Assembly (NCBI GenBank): GCA_964057225.1
Contig: OZ059897.1
Span: 12,958,001-13,022,000 of the forward strand
DNA: 64,000 nucleotides
Direction: 5' to 3'
DNA from: Auanema rhodensis
Lineage: Eukaryota > Nematoda > Chromadorea > Rhabditida > Rhabditidae
The position numbers were made by a program, and so were the translations under genes. Every line of letters starts with the position of its first letter. Positions within the stretch are counted from its first letter, which is position 1. This document shows positions 1-11,190 of this stretch, piece by piece. A model generated the notes under the pieces. That model did no database searches and was not told where the DNA came from. It worked only from the letters and a program-made list of their open reading frames with translations.

Positions 1-201
1 CACTCACATTACTTTTTTTCTACCTACCTTACCTTTGTTTTATTTTTGTTTTTTTTCCCAAGCTCTACGCATATTTGTATTTTCCTCTTTATTTTCAACC
101 TTGTGTAACGACAGGGCCAAGCCACATGTGTCTCCTTTGAACATCTGACTTGTTTATTTAAAAAAACTTAAATCAGACCTGAATAGATTCTTATCATTCA
201 G

Positions 202-344
202 AGAATGTAGATGTCATGTTCATCATCGACACACTCGTTTCATATTTGGCCATTAGAACCGCATCTCCTGAAGAACCCGATATGAGCTGTCGATACTTTA
301 TTGGTCTCTTCGTCTTTTTTCGAAAAAAGGCACAATCGCAGTAA
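202..344 (+). CDS. Possible 3'-terminal exon of a gene lying left of the window
   Basis: A GC-richer island behind a splice-acceptor-like tcattcag is open for 46 codons to a TAA at 342-344. It contains an in-frame ATG at 216 that would give 42 residues. The residues look ordinary (a hydrophobic start, then an acidic SPEEPD stretch and a basic FFRKKAQSQ tail), but I recognise no family. It lies convergent to PNO1, where the end of a plus-strand neighbour would be expected. It may equally be a chance frame in a GC-rich patch. Confidence 0.2.
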
Positions 345-901
345 AACAGCGATTACGGGTGAGATGGAACTTTTTTCCATTATACCTATCTCATCGTTCG
401 GCAGAGAATAACACATACTTGTCTCTAAAAACTCAAAATCTTCAACGCTTGCTCGCTATTCATCTGAGCATTCAGACATTCCGTGTTACTTTATCGCCGT
501 TCCTTCACCCACTTTATATATTGAGTTATTTATTCACAGCTTAGTCATTCCTATCCAATTCATGTAACTTCAGCAAAATTCCCGGTTCATTTTACGAGTA
601 GCGTTATCATTATGAAACCACTAATTAGTTGGTGCTTTCAAAAAAACGGAAAATTTGAAATAGAAGTAAATGCTGCCTCCATGTTTCCAATTGTACTAGT
701 CTTCAGACAGTTTATACAATTTCAACTAGATTTGTTAAAGACATTAACTATAGTAATAAACAGTAGCAAAAAAAAACAATGTTCATCATAGACATATCTC
801 AACAACAACGAAAACGAAACAAATTTCAACAATATCCAGTAGTTTAAAATATGAATCTTTACAACAAAACTATGAAATAGTTTGCTTATATAACAACCTT
901 T
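345..901. other. Spacer between a possible left-hand gene and PNO1
   Basis: No gene is supported here. Bases 345-560 are relatively GC-rich; the rest is AT-rich and should hold the PNO1 3' UTR on the minus strand. I see no clear AATAAA signal for PNO1. Confidence 0.5.
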
Positions 902-1959
902 TTATAATCTGTCATTAGAACGGCTTGCAATATTTCGCAAAGTTCCGTATACTTTAGATGGTGGTGATCCTGAAATCAAAATTTTAAAATGGAAAAGATA
1001 TATATTGCATACCCAAAATTAAACTGGATATGGCATTTCTTGCAAGCTTCAAATTTTGGAAAGCTCCTAATAGATGAATTTTGGTATCAGCAAGAACTGA
1101 AAAAAAAATTGAACGCTTCACGCAACATAGTAAGTTTTACCAATTCTGGTTTTAGTAACATTTTCAATAACAAGCTTAGTACGGCCATCTTTTCCAGCAA
1201 TACGTCCTATTGCTCTGCTTAAATGATCACCTTTAAGAGATGCTTTAACATCAGCGACCTGAAGAAGTTATGAATTTACAAACAACCAACATTAGTAGTC
1301 ACCTCGAAAGTTTCTAAGAAAAGATGATCTAATCTGATTAATGCTAAAGCATCATTAACATCAAATCCAAGAATAAAAGCACGCACAAAATCAGCAGCCT
1401 GAGTTTACTTATATGTTATAAGTGAAGAAATACAAATTCACCTTTTGTAAATCCGTTGTTTCTTCTCTATCTAGAGGATTTCTGATTTCAACATGTCTAC
1501 TTTTGATATTAAATCTACAAAAAAAATTTGAAGCGAGAAGAGACAAAGCTGCTCACCTCACTTGCAATCCCAAGTTCTTGACTATGGGCGTGAAAATACT
1601 AGACCAGTTCTCTTTGAGAGCATTATAACGATGTTTAGGTACAGATACTCTTCTCATCTCTCCTTTTTCTCCACGTGTTCGCTTAGCGCGCTTGGATGGT
1701 TCTTCCTTTTCATTCTGAGCTTCCTCAGTCTCATCTGCCATATCTACATCCTTAGCTGATCTACGCTTTCTTCTGGACTAAAAAATATTTACTTGGTATA
1801 AAAATTCTAAAAATTACTTACAACAACTTGGAAATCATCTCCCTCTTTAGCTACTCCAGTTGAGTTCTGCTCAATTAAAGATGGTAAAGTGGCCGGAACA
1901 TCGACATCGATGAGATCTGGCATATCATCCATAGTTTCCATTGGTAAATCATCCGCCAT
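902..1959 (-). CDS. PNO1: PNO1/Dim2, KH-domain ribosome biogenesis factor
   Basis: Seven exons (minus strand): 1822-1959, 1557-1777, 1442-1514, 1303-1398, 1141-1258, 1013-1096, 902-969, giving 265 residues (human about 252). Introns are 42-44 bases. PNO1 binds the NOB1 endonuclease and pre-18S rRNA during maturation of the 40S subunit, in the nucleolus and cytoplasm. Visible marks are an acidic N-terminus, a basic stretch ([18 protein letters not shown]), the family core [12 protein letters not shown] near residue 100, and a second KH region with [19 protein letters not shown] at about 186-204. The C-terminus is SPPSKVYG then ASRSNDRL. The canonical loop GKGGKTK reads GKDGRTK here. The start is the ATG at 1959; the base just upstream belongs to a T-rich acceptor (tttttcatag). 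It lies 170 bases downstream of TBL3, a second 18S-pathway factor, suggesting co-transcription. Confidence 0.96.
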
Positions 1960-2129
1960 CTATGAAAAACGTGAATAGAACAGAATTAAGAAAGTTTAGA
2001 AGTAATCAATGTTCAGAACATGATATTTGGTTATGTTAATAACAAAAGAAAATAAAACATTATTAAGTTCAACAACAAAAACAATGTAACAATAAGAGTT
2101 GTAACAAACAATATAATATACAAACAAAT
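1960..2129 (-). other. TBL3-PNO1 intercistronic spacer with acceptor at the PNO1 start
   Basis: These 170 bases separate the TBL3 stop from the PNO1 ATG. The spacer is T-rich on the coding strand and ends in tttttcatag directly against the ATG, so it fits either a trans-splice site in an operon or the end of a 5' UTR intron. No AATAAA was seen on the minus strand. Confidence 0.5.
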
Positions 2130-5100
2130 TTAATTTAATCTCATTTGATCCCAAGTAAAATCTAATAAAGTAACATCTTGTCTTGCTTTATTTAGCCTTT
2201 CCATATGTCTGTAACATAATTTATTAATTGAATACTTTAGGTAAGTTAGAAAGATACCTCTTTGTATAGGGAATTAGTGATTGAACGACTGAACTGATAT
2301 TAGTGAACTTCAATAACTCTTCGGGAGAATGAATCAATAAAAGAGAATTAATAACCTGCTGTCCGATCTTTAATTTATTTTTTGAATTGGATTGAATAAC
2401 TTCACAATATATCTTCAAACCTGCGATGTTTTACTATTAGTATTCCATCTTGTTGTGAAATCTAATAGTACTTGTGTTTTCAAAGTATCTAGTCGAGCAA
2501 GAGATTCCACAAGCTCGCCACGATCAACCAATTTGTCTATGACTTTAAAAGCACAATAAGGACGGACAAGTCCTAGAGCGAATTCTAGTGCTTCCTGATA
2601 GCGGTCTTGTTCTAGCAAATTGCTTAGAGTCTAAATATCAAAATATAGAAAAAAAAGGTATGACGGAAAATACCTGTTCTTCTTGTAACTTTTTCCTATA
2701 CTTGTTCTCGTCTTCCTGACGCTTTTCGTCAGAAATATCCTTCCAAACTACGATGCGTCCATCTGATCCAGCAGTAATATACTCGGATTCCTCGGCATTT
2801 GTGGAAAGTGACCAAATCTAGGATAATATGACCTGTACACAGTGATACTTGTTTAATATATACCTTATCAGTATGAGCCTCAATCGATGTTTCGCTCTCT
2901 CCGGTTGAGATACTCCAAATTTTCATAATACCTTCACTGTCTGCAGAAACCAATTGACTTCCGTGATTAACAAATATAACCTAAAAAAGCATATTCAATT
3001 TTATTCCAAAAAGTTAAACCAACATTAAAAACAGCTGAATTATGCCCCGAAAATGTTTGAAGGCAGCTTCTATCTTGTAAACTCCATAACTTGATCATCA
3101 TATCACCACTGCATGTCACAACTTTCTAAACCTTGCATAAAACACAATATTTATATCGAAATTATAAACCTGAGCATTAGGAGCAAATCTTGCGTCAGCC
3201 ACACCTCTTCTATGACCAACAAGGTTACCAGCTAATCCTAATTGCATTTTATTGGTGTCAATTTGCCAAAGTTTTCCCAGCTTATCCATTCTTTAAAAAA
3301 AAGAGATAAACAATCCGAGTAAACACAAACGTACCCTCCTGTAACGATTAGAGCATCAGTTAATGATATATCCATACAATTTACATCTTTGACGTGAGCT
3401 ACAAAGGTAGATGAACACATCAACTTGTCACTAAAAAAATCAATTAATCAACGAAACATAAAAATGACATACGCTTTTTCTAAAGTCGTTGGTTTGAACT
3501 CTTGATTGGCAAGTGACCACAATTTCAAAGTGGTATCAGTAGAAATTGAAGCGATGAATGGCTTTCTTGAGGATCGAGAAAATTTAACAGCATTTACAGA
3601 GCTTGTATGACCAGTGGCATGTGCAATAGGTTGAAGACTTGCTGCCTTGTTTTCACCACCAGCTATATTTAAGATTGCACATATAAAAAGTTTTATAACA
3701 CATACAAATCAGTTTCCAGAGAATGATAGAGTTATCCTTTGAAGAAGAAGCAACCAACGTTTTATCCCAATCAGCACAAGACAAATGTAAAACGCTTTCG
3801 GTATGGCCTTGATTGAAAGGTATATATAATAACTTGTGATCAAGAAAAATACCTGATATCAATTGACAGTCCCATGTGGTCGTGTCATACAAACGAATTT
3901 CTTTCGTATTAGAAGAAACGGCCAAATGGGAATTCTCTTTACCCACAAGACAACAGGAGTAAACCTTAAGTGAAAAGATTTTAAAGTTACTGCAGTGATC
4001 AAAATAATTCAATAATTAAAATAAATGTACTAGATGAGGAATGAAATTTCAAATACGAATAAAATCAAAAAAAAAGAAAGATCAATAATAAAAAGATAAG
4101 CATGAAATTTAGTTTCAGAAATATAATAACTATCATACTCTAAGTAAGAATATAGAAATATTAAAAAAATGATGAAAAAATTAAACAACTTACGTATCAA
4201 AGATATAATAAAACATTCTTACCTCATCATGATATCCTACAACTTGTCTTTGCACTCTCAAATCCTTGAAAGATACTACGAATAAATTTTCAGTCGCAGA
4301 TACAGCTAATAGCTGATCGCGAATAGGGTTATACACAAGTGAGTTAAGTTCATCACTAAAATTTGAAATATTAAATATTATATATATAAAGAAACATACT
4401 TTGAGATTTTTTGAGAACGTACAAGTTTTGCAGATGATACTATCCACTCTTTCAAAACACCTTGTTCACCAACAGTTACGAGATTTCCGTTATGTACCAA
4501 TACAGCTGATTCAATTGGTTCAAATAGAGGTAAAACCTTTAACAAAAGTAAATTCCAAACTTTTTTCAAAATAAATTACCTTCAACGTTTCTTTGGTTTC
4601 GGTTTCTAGAATGGAACATGACTGGTCGCGTGAAAGAACAACAACACGACGATCTTTTAATTCAACAATCTCTGTGACTTGACTAAAACTTTAAATAATG
4701 AAATATAATCCCAGATGAACAAACCTGGTGTGGTTTTCCCATTCATGAATAAGTTTTTTAACAGCACCTTTAATAAGATCAAACATGCAAACCTAAATTT
4801 AAAATATAATTTTCATAAGAAAGAGTACTGACTTTTCCGCTCATGTACCCTACAAATAGCCGATCGTTCTTCACGAACGACACAGCGGTGACAACATCGC
4901 TACCTTTAAAGTTATGAGTGCAATGCTGGTTGTTCATATCCCAAATCTGAATATTATAATTAAAATTATGAAAATAGCTTCTTATAAACCTTGACTGTGT
5001 GATCAGCTGATCCAGTAGCCAAAAATGTGTAATCAGAATTAAATTTCATATGCAAAATAGGAGCATCGTGAAAACTCTTCCACATTCTTGCAATCTGGGA

Positions 5101-5477
5101 TTTTTCTTCAGGTGAGGCAGGAATCGTGTATTCACGAACCTTAAAAAAAATTGTGTAAATTCATTATATGATAAAGACCCCACCATTTGATTATTATATG
5201 CTACAACTAATCTTTGTCTATCATTATCAAGACATATACAAGTTATTCTAACGGTATCATCTTCATCACCGATTGTATATCTTTAACTACAACATTTTAA
5301 GTCTGTATAAAATAACTAGACCTACGTTTCCAAATTATTATCTAAATTTAAAACTTTGACCACATTAGTACATGTAGAGAATAATAATTTTCCATCAGAG
5401 CTCCAAGTAACCACTCCTCCGGTATAAACAGCTTCTATGCTCCGTTTTACTTTCAAATGCTTTACTGAAGTTTTCAT
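2130..5477 (-). CDS. TBL3: TBL3/UTP13, WD40 subunit of the UtpB (SSU processome) complex
   Basis: Nineteen exons: 5326-5477, 5184-5280, 4990-5139, 4833-4946, 4725-4792, 4580-4682, 4400-4536, 4223-4355, 3853-3964, 3706-3807, 3473-3662, 3335-3430, 3170-3290, 3024-3125, 2864-2980, 2674-2817, 2421-2630, 2258-2367, 2130-2208. Together they encode 778 residues (human TBL3 808). The protein is a tandem WD40 propeller scaffold of the nucleolar UtpB complex that binds the U3-containing pre-18S particle. Repeats are visible as [34 protein letters not shown] and [11 protein letters not shown]. From about residue 630 comes the helical Utp13 C-terminal domain ([38 protein letters not shown]). Introns are 40-53 bases except one of 258 (3965-4222). 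The acceptor at 2368-2370 is the least certain, with an alternative nine bases further on. An acceptor-like tttcag lies nine bases before the ATG. Confidence 0.96.
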
Positions 5478-5780
5478 TCTGGTTTTCTGAAAAATTTAAA
5501 TATTTAAAAAGTTTATTTATGGAAAAAATAAAGTTTTGTAGAACTGAAATATAATGGCACAGTATTTAAAAAAAATAAATTGCTACAAGACCCTTTACAC
5601 TGTTACAGTCCTTTAATTTTAACGGTAGAGCGTGTGTTGGAAGCAGTTCCTGGAAAAGCTTTTAACTATATAAAACCGGTTTAGCTATGCATATCCTATT
5701 TTATTGTTTTCATTCATACCAATCGTTTTCTTTTCAGCACAGCATTCCTATATGTTCATATAGGACTTTTTCTTTAATAA
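5478..5780. promoter_or_regulatory. Divergent promoter region, TBL3 / galactosyltransferase
   Basis: About 300 bases separate the two divergent start codons, so both promoters must lie here or overlap the 5' ends. On the plus strand an acceptor-like cttttcag ends at 5737. It is followed by a three-codon upstream ORF (ATG 5752, stop TAG 5761-5763) before the galactosyltransferase ATG at 5781. No TATA box could be singled out in this AT-rich DNA. Confidence 0.45.
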
Positions 5781-7546
5781 ATGTTGTATTCATCGCTGTT
5801 AAGCCGAGGATGCTCTCCTAAAAAGTTTCTTTTACTTATTTTAACTTTAAGTGTCATTTACATTACTATTTTCAAGAGTTCCACTGAGTAAGATTTATAT
5901 TTTTCATTATATTTCACAAAAACTCGATTTAGAACATTCTATTTTTCTAAGGTTTTGCCTAGCAAAACGTATTCTCAGAAACCTGTGGTTGAGGAGAGGT
6001 AGATTGAAAATAACTTAATTTCGCTCATTTGTAATTGTCAATTAAGTCATGCTATTGTACAAGAGGAAGCTGATTTGGAGAATGAGAGGCAAACGATCAC
6101 TTTCCTAAATATGGATGAAACTACATTAAAGGAGACAATAAAAGCAACGTATGTTTTTAGCCTAAGCTAAGTGTGTCAAAAGTTTGAAAAATAGATTATC
6201 AGACTTCTTCATAATTCGGGAAATATAAAATATCATATAAAAGTGAAAAAGCATGAATTAATTATTCGAATCAAGAGACATTTTTGTGAAATTCTTTGTT
6301 TGATAATTATTTTACAGTAAGCTAACAATTCCACCTGACGGCGTGTGCCCCGAAGTTTCTGATATCACTGATTTGAAGGTGAGTATATGAATCCAACCTT
6401 TTTTTTTAAAAATATAAATTGATTTAGGGATCTCTGCCACAAGCTGTTCTTTTGATTCAAAATTTAAAAGAAGGAGAAGTTGTTGCTGTGCATCCAGAGC
6501 TTCGGCCAGGGGGGTCTTGGTCACCAAAAGATTGCAATGTAAGATATTATATTTTAGTTACAATAAGTGTTAAACTTTTTCTAGGCAAGATATAAGGTTG
6601 CAATAATTATTCCTTTCCGTGATCGTCAATCTCATTTAACACGATTATTAGCCTTTCTTATTCCTATTTTGCAACGTCAAAGATTAGATTTTCGTTTTAT
6701 AGTTACTGAGCAGGTTATTATAGTCAAGATATAGAATTTAGTATATTAATCATTTTAGTATGGTAATGATTTGTTTAACAAAGGCAAGATAATGAATGCA
6801 GCATTCGTTTTCGCTGAAAAACTAAATGTAGACTGTGTTATATTCCATGATGTTGATATGTTTCCACAGGTAAACGACAATATTGTTTTACTCTTAATAC
6901 TGTTTTATATAGGATGATCGAAATCCCTACTCGTGTCCTGATCAACCTCGACATCTTGGTGCATTTGTTAATAATTTGGGATATCAGTATGTATTGTTTG
7001 ATATTAAGAAAATATTTTTAAATTTCAGACTTTGGTATAAAGAAATTGTTGGAGGGGTATTAGCTGTTTCTGTTAAAGATTATAGGAATATTAATGGGTA
7101 TTCTAATATGTATTGGGCTTGGGGAGGGGAAGACGATGACATGGGTAAGATATTTAAAAATTTAAAAATACATTTATTAACTTTAGGAAAAAGAATTTTG
7201 TCATTAAATTACACCATAGAAAGACCAGATCCCGAAACCGGTAAATATTCTATGTTGAAACATGTTAAACGAAAAAGGACAGCACCCAAATTAATGTGAG
7301 ATAACTCTCTTCTTTGTATTAATCCTTTTTAATATGTTTTTTTCTAGTTATCATCTTTTGGATATCGCTGAACAAAGAGTTTCAACGGATGGACTAAATC
7401 AAACAGAACAATGGACTGTAAGAAAGGTATGTTTTGTACAAATATAGCTGTTAATCTCTTAATTAAAGACTACGGTGAAACCTTTGTACTATCATTTGTA
7501 CGTTGATGTAGGAGCTGTACCTTCTGAATGGAAAAAAACTACTTAA
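5781..7546 (+). CDS. Beta-1,4-galactosyltransferase family protein (GT7)
   Basis: Twelve exons: 5781-5887, 5963-5998, 6047-6148, 6318-6378, 6428-6538, 6585-6713, 6759-6869, 6913-6986, 7029-7144, 7187-7295, 7348-7426, 7469-7546, giving 370 residues. The family moves galactose (or GalNAc) from UDP-sugar to terminal GlcNAc or glucose in the Golgi lumen. It has a type II layout: a short basic N-terminus, one membrane helix at about 16-31, a stem, then the catalytic domain. That domain shows KVAIIIPFRDR (143-153), FNKGKIMN (188-195), the metal-binding FHDVDMFP (211-218) and WAWGGEDDD (273-281; usually WGWGGEDDD), then DGLNQTEQW near the end. It resembles B4GALT1-6 more than B4GALT7, but the paralogue is not assigned. 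Exons 1-3 (stem) are least certain. Here intron 1 (75 bases) was chosen because other acceptors break the frame. A 169-base intron follows exon 3. Confidence 0.92.
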
Positions 7547-7771
7547 AATAGTCCTTTCTACCAATTGATATAACCTAGTCGTCCTCTGAACGCTTTACAT
7601 TATACATATTCATATGAAATATCTCAATTAGCTCAAATGTATTCCATGAAAATTCTGAAAAACAATCGTTCCATACTTCATACAGATTTGAGATTTTTTT
7701 GTTCACCAATTTCTTTCATTTCGTTTTTTGCCTTCTTATTGCCCTCAGTGAAACGTGTATCATAGCATAAT

Positions 7772-7777
7772 AATAAA
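7772..7777 (+). terminator. AATAAA, possible poly(A) signal of the galactosyltransferase
   Basis: A canonical AATAAA hexamer lies 226 bases after the stop codon. It is only a sequence match, and such hexamers are common in AT-rich DNA. Confidence 0.35.
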
Positions 7778-8497
7778 CATTTTCAAGGTTTCAACTAGCC
7801 ACTTTTTATAATTTTCATTTAAATTTCAAAAAAAGTTACCCATATCGGACCAGGTGAGTATTAATTCTGAGATTCAAGCAGTCTTTTATATTTCTGGCCT
7901 AATCAGCAGGATATCCGGAATAATACACATGCTGACCTAGATTAAGATGGAAATCAATTTGTCTTTCCTGCTTAATTAAATGTTTTCTCATCTAATCATG
8001 TTGCTCCAATTCTAGGATTTATACTTATAACTATGTGAATATACATTCTTTGCTGTACAATTTTTCGTATAACATCTTACCTAGTGGACATTTTTTAGTT
8101 ATAGTCGATTAAGCTTTAAGCTGATTTTACGAGTGGTCACCTGCTTAGGTCCATTACGACATGTCTAATAATGGCTGGTCTAGGTAACTATGGGGTTTAG
8201 CAGAATAGTTGTTGCACTTTTCTTATTCACTGCCCCTAGCTAGCCAAAAGAATAAGGCTTTAAGTATAGTACGAATTGTGCCGACTTCTATTTATATTCT
8301 TAGTTTTCGTTTTCTCTCACGAATCAGTTTTCATATTTCTTTTCGTTGATTTCTTATAGATCAATCAAATTTGTATCATTAAAAAGTAAATCCAAAGACT
8401 GAACCCAACTTGTCATAGAAAAATGTTCTCGTTCATTTACAATTTTTTATAGTTAAAAATAATTAAAAACTTACATTGGAATACAACATTTATTCAG

Positions 8498-8614
8498 ATG
8501 GCTGACAATGTAGGTAAGAAAAACACATCCACTAATGTTCTAACTATTATATTTACTTATTTTGTTACTTTTACTCGTTTTATTCAACTTTTAATGTTTG
8601 CTCCCTTAATTTAG
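8498..8614 (+). CDS. Possible 38-residue membrane microprotein
   Basis: The ATG at 8498 directly follows tttattcag, the same acceptor-ATG junction seen at recognised genes here. The frame runs 38 codons to TAG at 8612-8614. The N-terminus is polar (MADNVGKKNTST), and the remainder is a single hydrophobic stretch long enough to span a membrane. Alternatively the first 16 bases (ATG to TAG at 8513) are a first exon, because a strong gtaagaaa donor follows; no partner exon was found. No family is recognised. Confidence 0.3.
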   Translation: MADNVGKKNTSTNVLTIIFTYFVTFTRFIQLLMFAPLI

Positions 8615-9165
8615 AATTTTGATACCCAAAGATCATAAGATTTCATGATAACAAACAAATATGACAACGTTTTACTAGAAATTTACAATGAGGTCAACTA
8701 ACTTCGCTTATAAATATACACATATATGATACTTGATATATATATATATATACATTTTTGTTTTTGATACTTAACTAGACAAATCAAAAAGAATATTACT
8801 ATAATTTAAATCAAATACTAACATGATGTTTAGTTTAACTTTTTAAATTATATTTAATTAACCTGTTTCCATTATGTTATGTTGACACATACACGATCAA
8901 TGAGGGAAAAACTTGAAGTACCGCTTATTATCAAAAAGGTCCAACAAGATGCACAAAATTACTTTCATGTCTCAAAACAATCAAATTAACCAATTTCACA
9001 TGCATTTTGGTCTTTACCATTTCTTTAACAGGGCATATATTACCATTTGCTTTTCATTAATGTTCAGTATTTTTTCTTTCCTTCTTTTTAAGTGTGTCTG
9101 TGTATACTATTGCTCTCTTACGTAAGAAGGGTATAACGAACATTTTCTTAGATTTGCCAACCGGA

Positions 9166-9264
9166 CTAGGTTTGGTGATGATCTAGAGCTGATCTGATGG
9201 CTTTACCGTCTTTCTTGAAAACCGGAAAATAGTTTGTATCCGGAACATCTTTCGTTTTTTCCAT
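9166..9264 (-). CDS. Possible 32-residue small ORF
   Basis: A GC-richer patch on the minus strand encodes MEKTKDVPDTNYFPVFKKDG then a short tail ending DHHQT and TAG (9166-9168). The composition is protein-like, with no bias to repeats. No splice sites or family match were found, and upstream sequence carries in-frame stops. It could be a chance ORF, or a leftover of a gene. Confidence 0.2.
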   Translation of the reverse strand: MEKTKDVPDTNYFPVFKKDGKAIRSALDHHQT

Positions 9265-10086
9265 TGTAATTAGTCTAACGGTCTTTCTGTTTGCTTGTTT
9301 ATTTTTGTCTTTGTCGATCGGGTCTAAAGGATTAGAGAGTTTGCTTCAAGTACAAGCTTTCATCTATTTCTTCTTTGGATGTGCGAATCATCAACCTGTC
9401 TTCTTTATCATAGCAAATACTTTTTCGTCGAATATCATTTTTTATTTTGTTTTTAAGTATTATATTCTTTTTTAATAATCATATTATTAATATATATCAT
9501 TATTTTCATATATAATTCATAAATTCTTTTAAAAATTTAAAAATTTAAACGCACCTTACAATAATTTTTTGTTCGATCTTGAGAAAGGGGCGGAGAAACT
9601 GAAGCGATACTCATAAATCATGGTTAGTTAGCCAGAATAGTCGCTCCCCTCGAATGCTTCAAGTATTAATCTAATGCTTCCAAATCTTTTTATCAGTTAT
9701 TTCTTTATTTTAATGTTTTATCTTTAATATGCTTTTTCTTTTCCATTATCAACAAGACTGTGCCAATTTTGTTCATTACCTAATTCAATGAACAACACTT
9801 GTCATCTTGTTTTTGTTAAAAAAAGAAGAAACGTTAACAACAGTATTATATCCAAAAATTGGAACATTTCCTATTTTCTCTTCATGTTGTATTCGATAAT
9901 TATGGTCAATTATCTCTAGATAGCTGAGACCCAGCTGCCAGGCAAGCGATCTGCCAAACATGATCCGGTTGCTTTCTCTTTTTCCAATATGTTCTTTAAT
10001 TCACAACCTTTACTATAGTGGAAATATCTATGCTACTTTTACTCCTTTAGAGTTAACTATTTCAAAGTTCTATTAAATAGCCTCAG

Positions 10087-10883
10087 ATGGCATCGTTTGA
10101 TAAAGAATTTCGACTAGTAGTGTTGGGTGCACAAGCAGTAAGTTATAACAGATATTAATTTGATTTGTTTGCCATTTTAGGTAGGTAAAACATCAATAAT
10201 TGAATGCTTTTGTACTAATTTTGATGAAAATGGAAAGGGAAGTACAATTTTAAATCTAGATCAAGAGAAAATACGGATTAGTGTTCAAGAAAGCGAAAAG
10301 GTACAATTGTTTCTATCTACCATTCTTCTATTTTCGAATATTGTTTACATATCTCCGCTAATTCATTTATTTTTCAGTGGGAGAGCAGTTTTTTCACAAA
10401 GTTTGATGCGGTGGTCGTGGTATACTCAACAGATAGTTTCGATGTAAGTATTCATGTTATAATTTAATTCAAACTATGTATATTTAGACTTTCGAATACT
10501 GTATTGATCTGATAAAGTCGATCAGAACAGAAGACTATATTCCCATAGTGGTTGTAGAAAACAAAATTGATCTTATAGATCATACCGAAATTGAAAAAAG
10601 ACAAGTAGAGGCTTTCCTAAATGAGCTTCACCTCAGGTTATACAGAGCATCAGCATCAAAGGATTTTAATATTATGCATCCATTCGCATATGTCTTGGAA
10701 AAACTAACTAGGTATTTATTTTAAATTGTATTTATCAATTCATCATTTACAATACGCAGAAGCAAAGATGAGAATTGGAACACTACCAAGAAATCTCCAG
10801 TAGAACGCATTAGACTTCCTTCTCGAGAAGGTTGGGGAGAAGAACCAAAAGCATCTAAGAAAGAAAAGTGCTCGATAATGTAA
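10087..10883 (+). CDS. Atypical Ras-like small GTPase with CaaX tail, G3 motif missing
   Basis: Five exons: 10087-10137, 10181-10300, 10378-10443, 10488-10711, 10760-10883, giving 194 residues. The Ras fold is recognisable from FRLVVLGAQAVGKTS (P-loop, residues 14-22), the hydrophobic strand DAVVVVYSTDSF, the guanine-specificity motif NKID (104-107) and a G5-like RASASK (132-137). The C-terminus is CSIM (191-194), a prenylation box. The usual effector loop is replaced by DENGKGSTIL, and DxxGQE is absent: QESEKWESSF stands where it should be. Intron 2 (77 bases) was searched for a missed exon and none fits. The protein probably binds nucleotide and membranes, but catalytic switching of the normal kind is doubtful. 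The ATG sits directly after cctcag. I cannot place it in a Ras subfamily. Confidence 0.88.
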
Positions 10884-11190
10884 ATACAACAAATTTTGCC
10901 TAATATGTTATAATAAAAATAGTCTACAAATAAATATTAAACTTATGAGGCAAATTAAGTTTGATAAACTAATTGGGTATCAAGTAATAGGAATTCAGCT
11001 TAGACAAGTCAAAATTGAATTGGAAAGTCATATTATAAAGCGATTTGTGGATAGTGAGGCATAACATTCAACAAAACCTTGGGCTCTCCACAACAATCGC
11101 AAAACCGTAAAAAAACAAAAACATTCAAAAACAGTAGATTATCAATAAGGAGATGAAGTTGAGTGATATTTAAAAACTATTTGCATAATC
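10884..11190. other. Convergent 3' spacer, GTPase / TCERG1
   Basis: The 3' ends of the plus-strand GTPase and minus-strand TCERG1 face each other across about 307 bases. Two AATAAA hexamers on the plus strand (10912-10917, 10929-10934) serve the GTPase. No clear minus-strand hexamer was found for TCERG1. Confidence 0.5.
10912..10917 (+). terminator. AATAAA poly(A) signal of the Ras-like gene
   Basis: The hexamer begins 29 bases after the TAA stop, with a second copy at 10929-10934. Position and orientation suit 3' end formation of the GTPase mRNA. Confidence 0.55.

Larger units (their letters stand above)
7547..10086. other. 2.5-kb spacer
   Basis: The first few hundred bases should be the galactosyltransferase 3' UTR. 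The rest alternates AT-rich DNA with GC-richer patches (about 7840-7940, 8100-8280, 9130-9380, 9570-9660, 9900-9980). Two small ORFs are listed separately. A short (TA)n tract lies near 8739-8752. No conserved protein or RNA gene was recognised. Confidence 0.4.

Noticed and set aside
359-544. 61-codon plus-strand ORF
   Set aside because: It starts at a non-ATG codon, has no family likeness, and lies where a 3' UTR or spacer is expected.
3653-4012. 119-codon minus-strand ORF
   Set aside because: It is two TBL3 exons plus retained intron sequence, not a separate gene.
6976-7299. 107-codon plus-strand ORF
   Set aside because: It runs through galactosyltransferase exons 8-10 and their introns; the family alignment requires the introns to be removed.
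7850-7890. Segment with a loose likeness to an insect microRNA (gagattcaa)
   Set aside because: Only about ten bases match and no hairpin precursor is evident.
10301-10377. Missed exon carrying a DxxG motif in the Ras-like gene
   Set aside because: All frames of the 77-base intron were read; none encodes a DTAG-like motif and no internal splice pair is evident.
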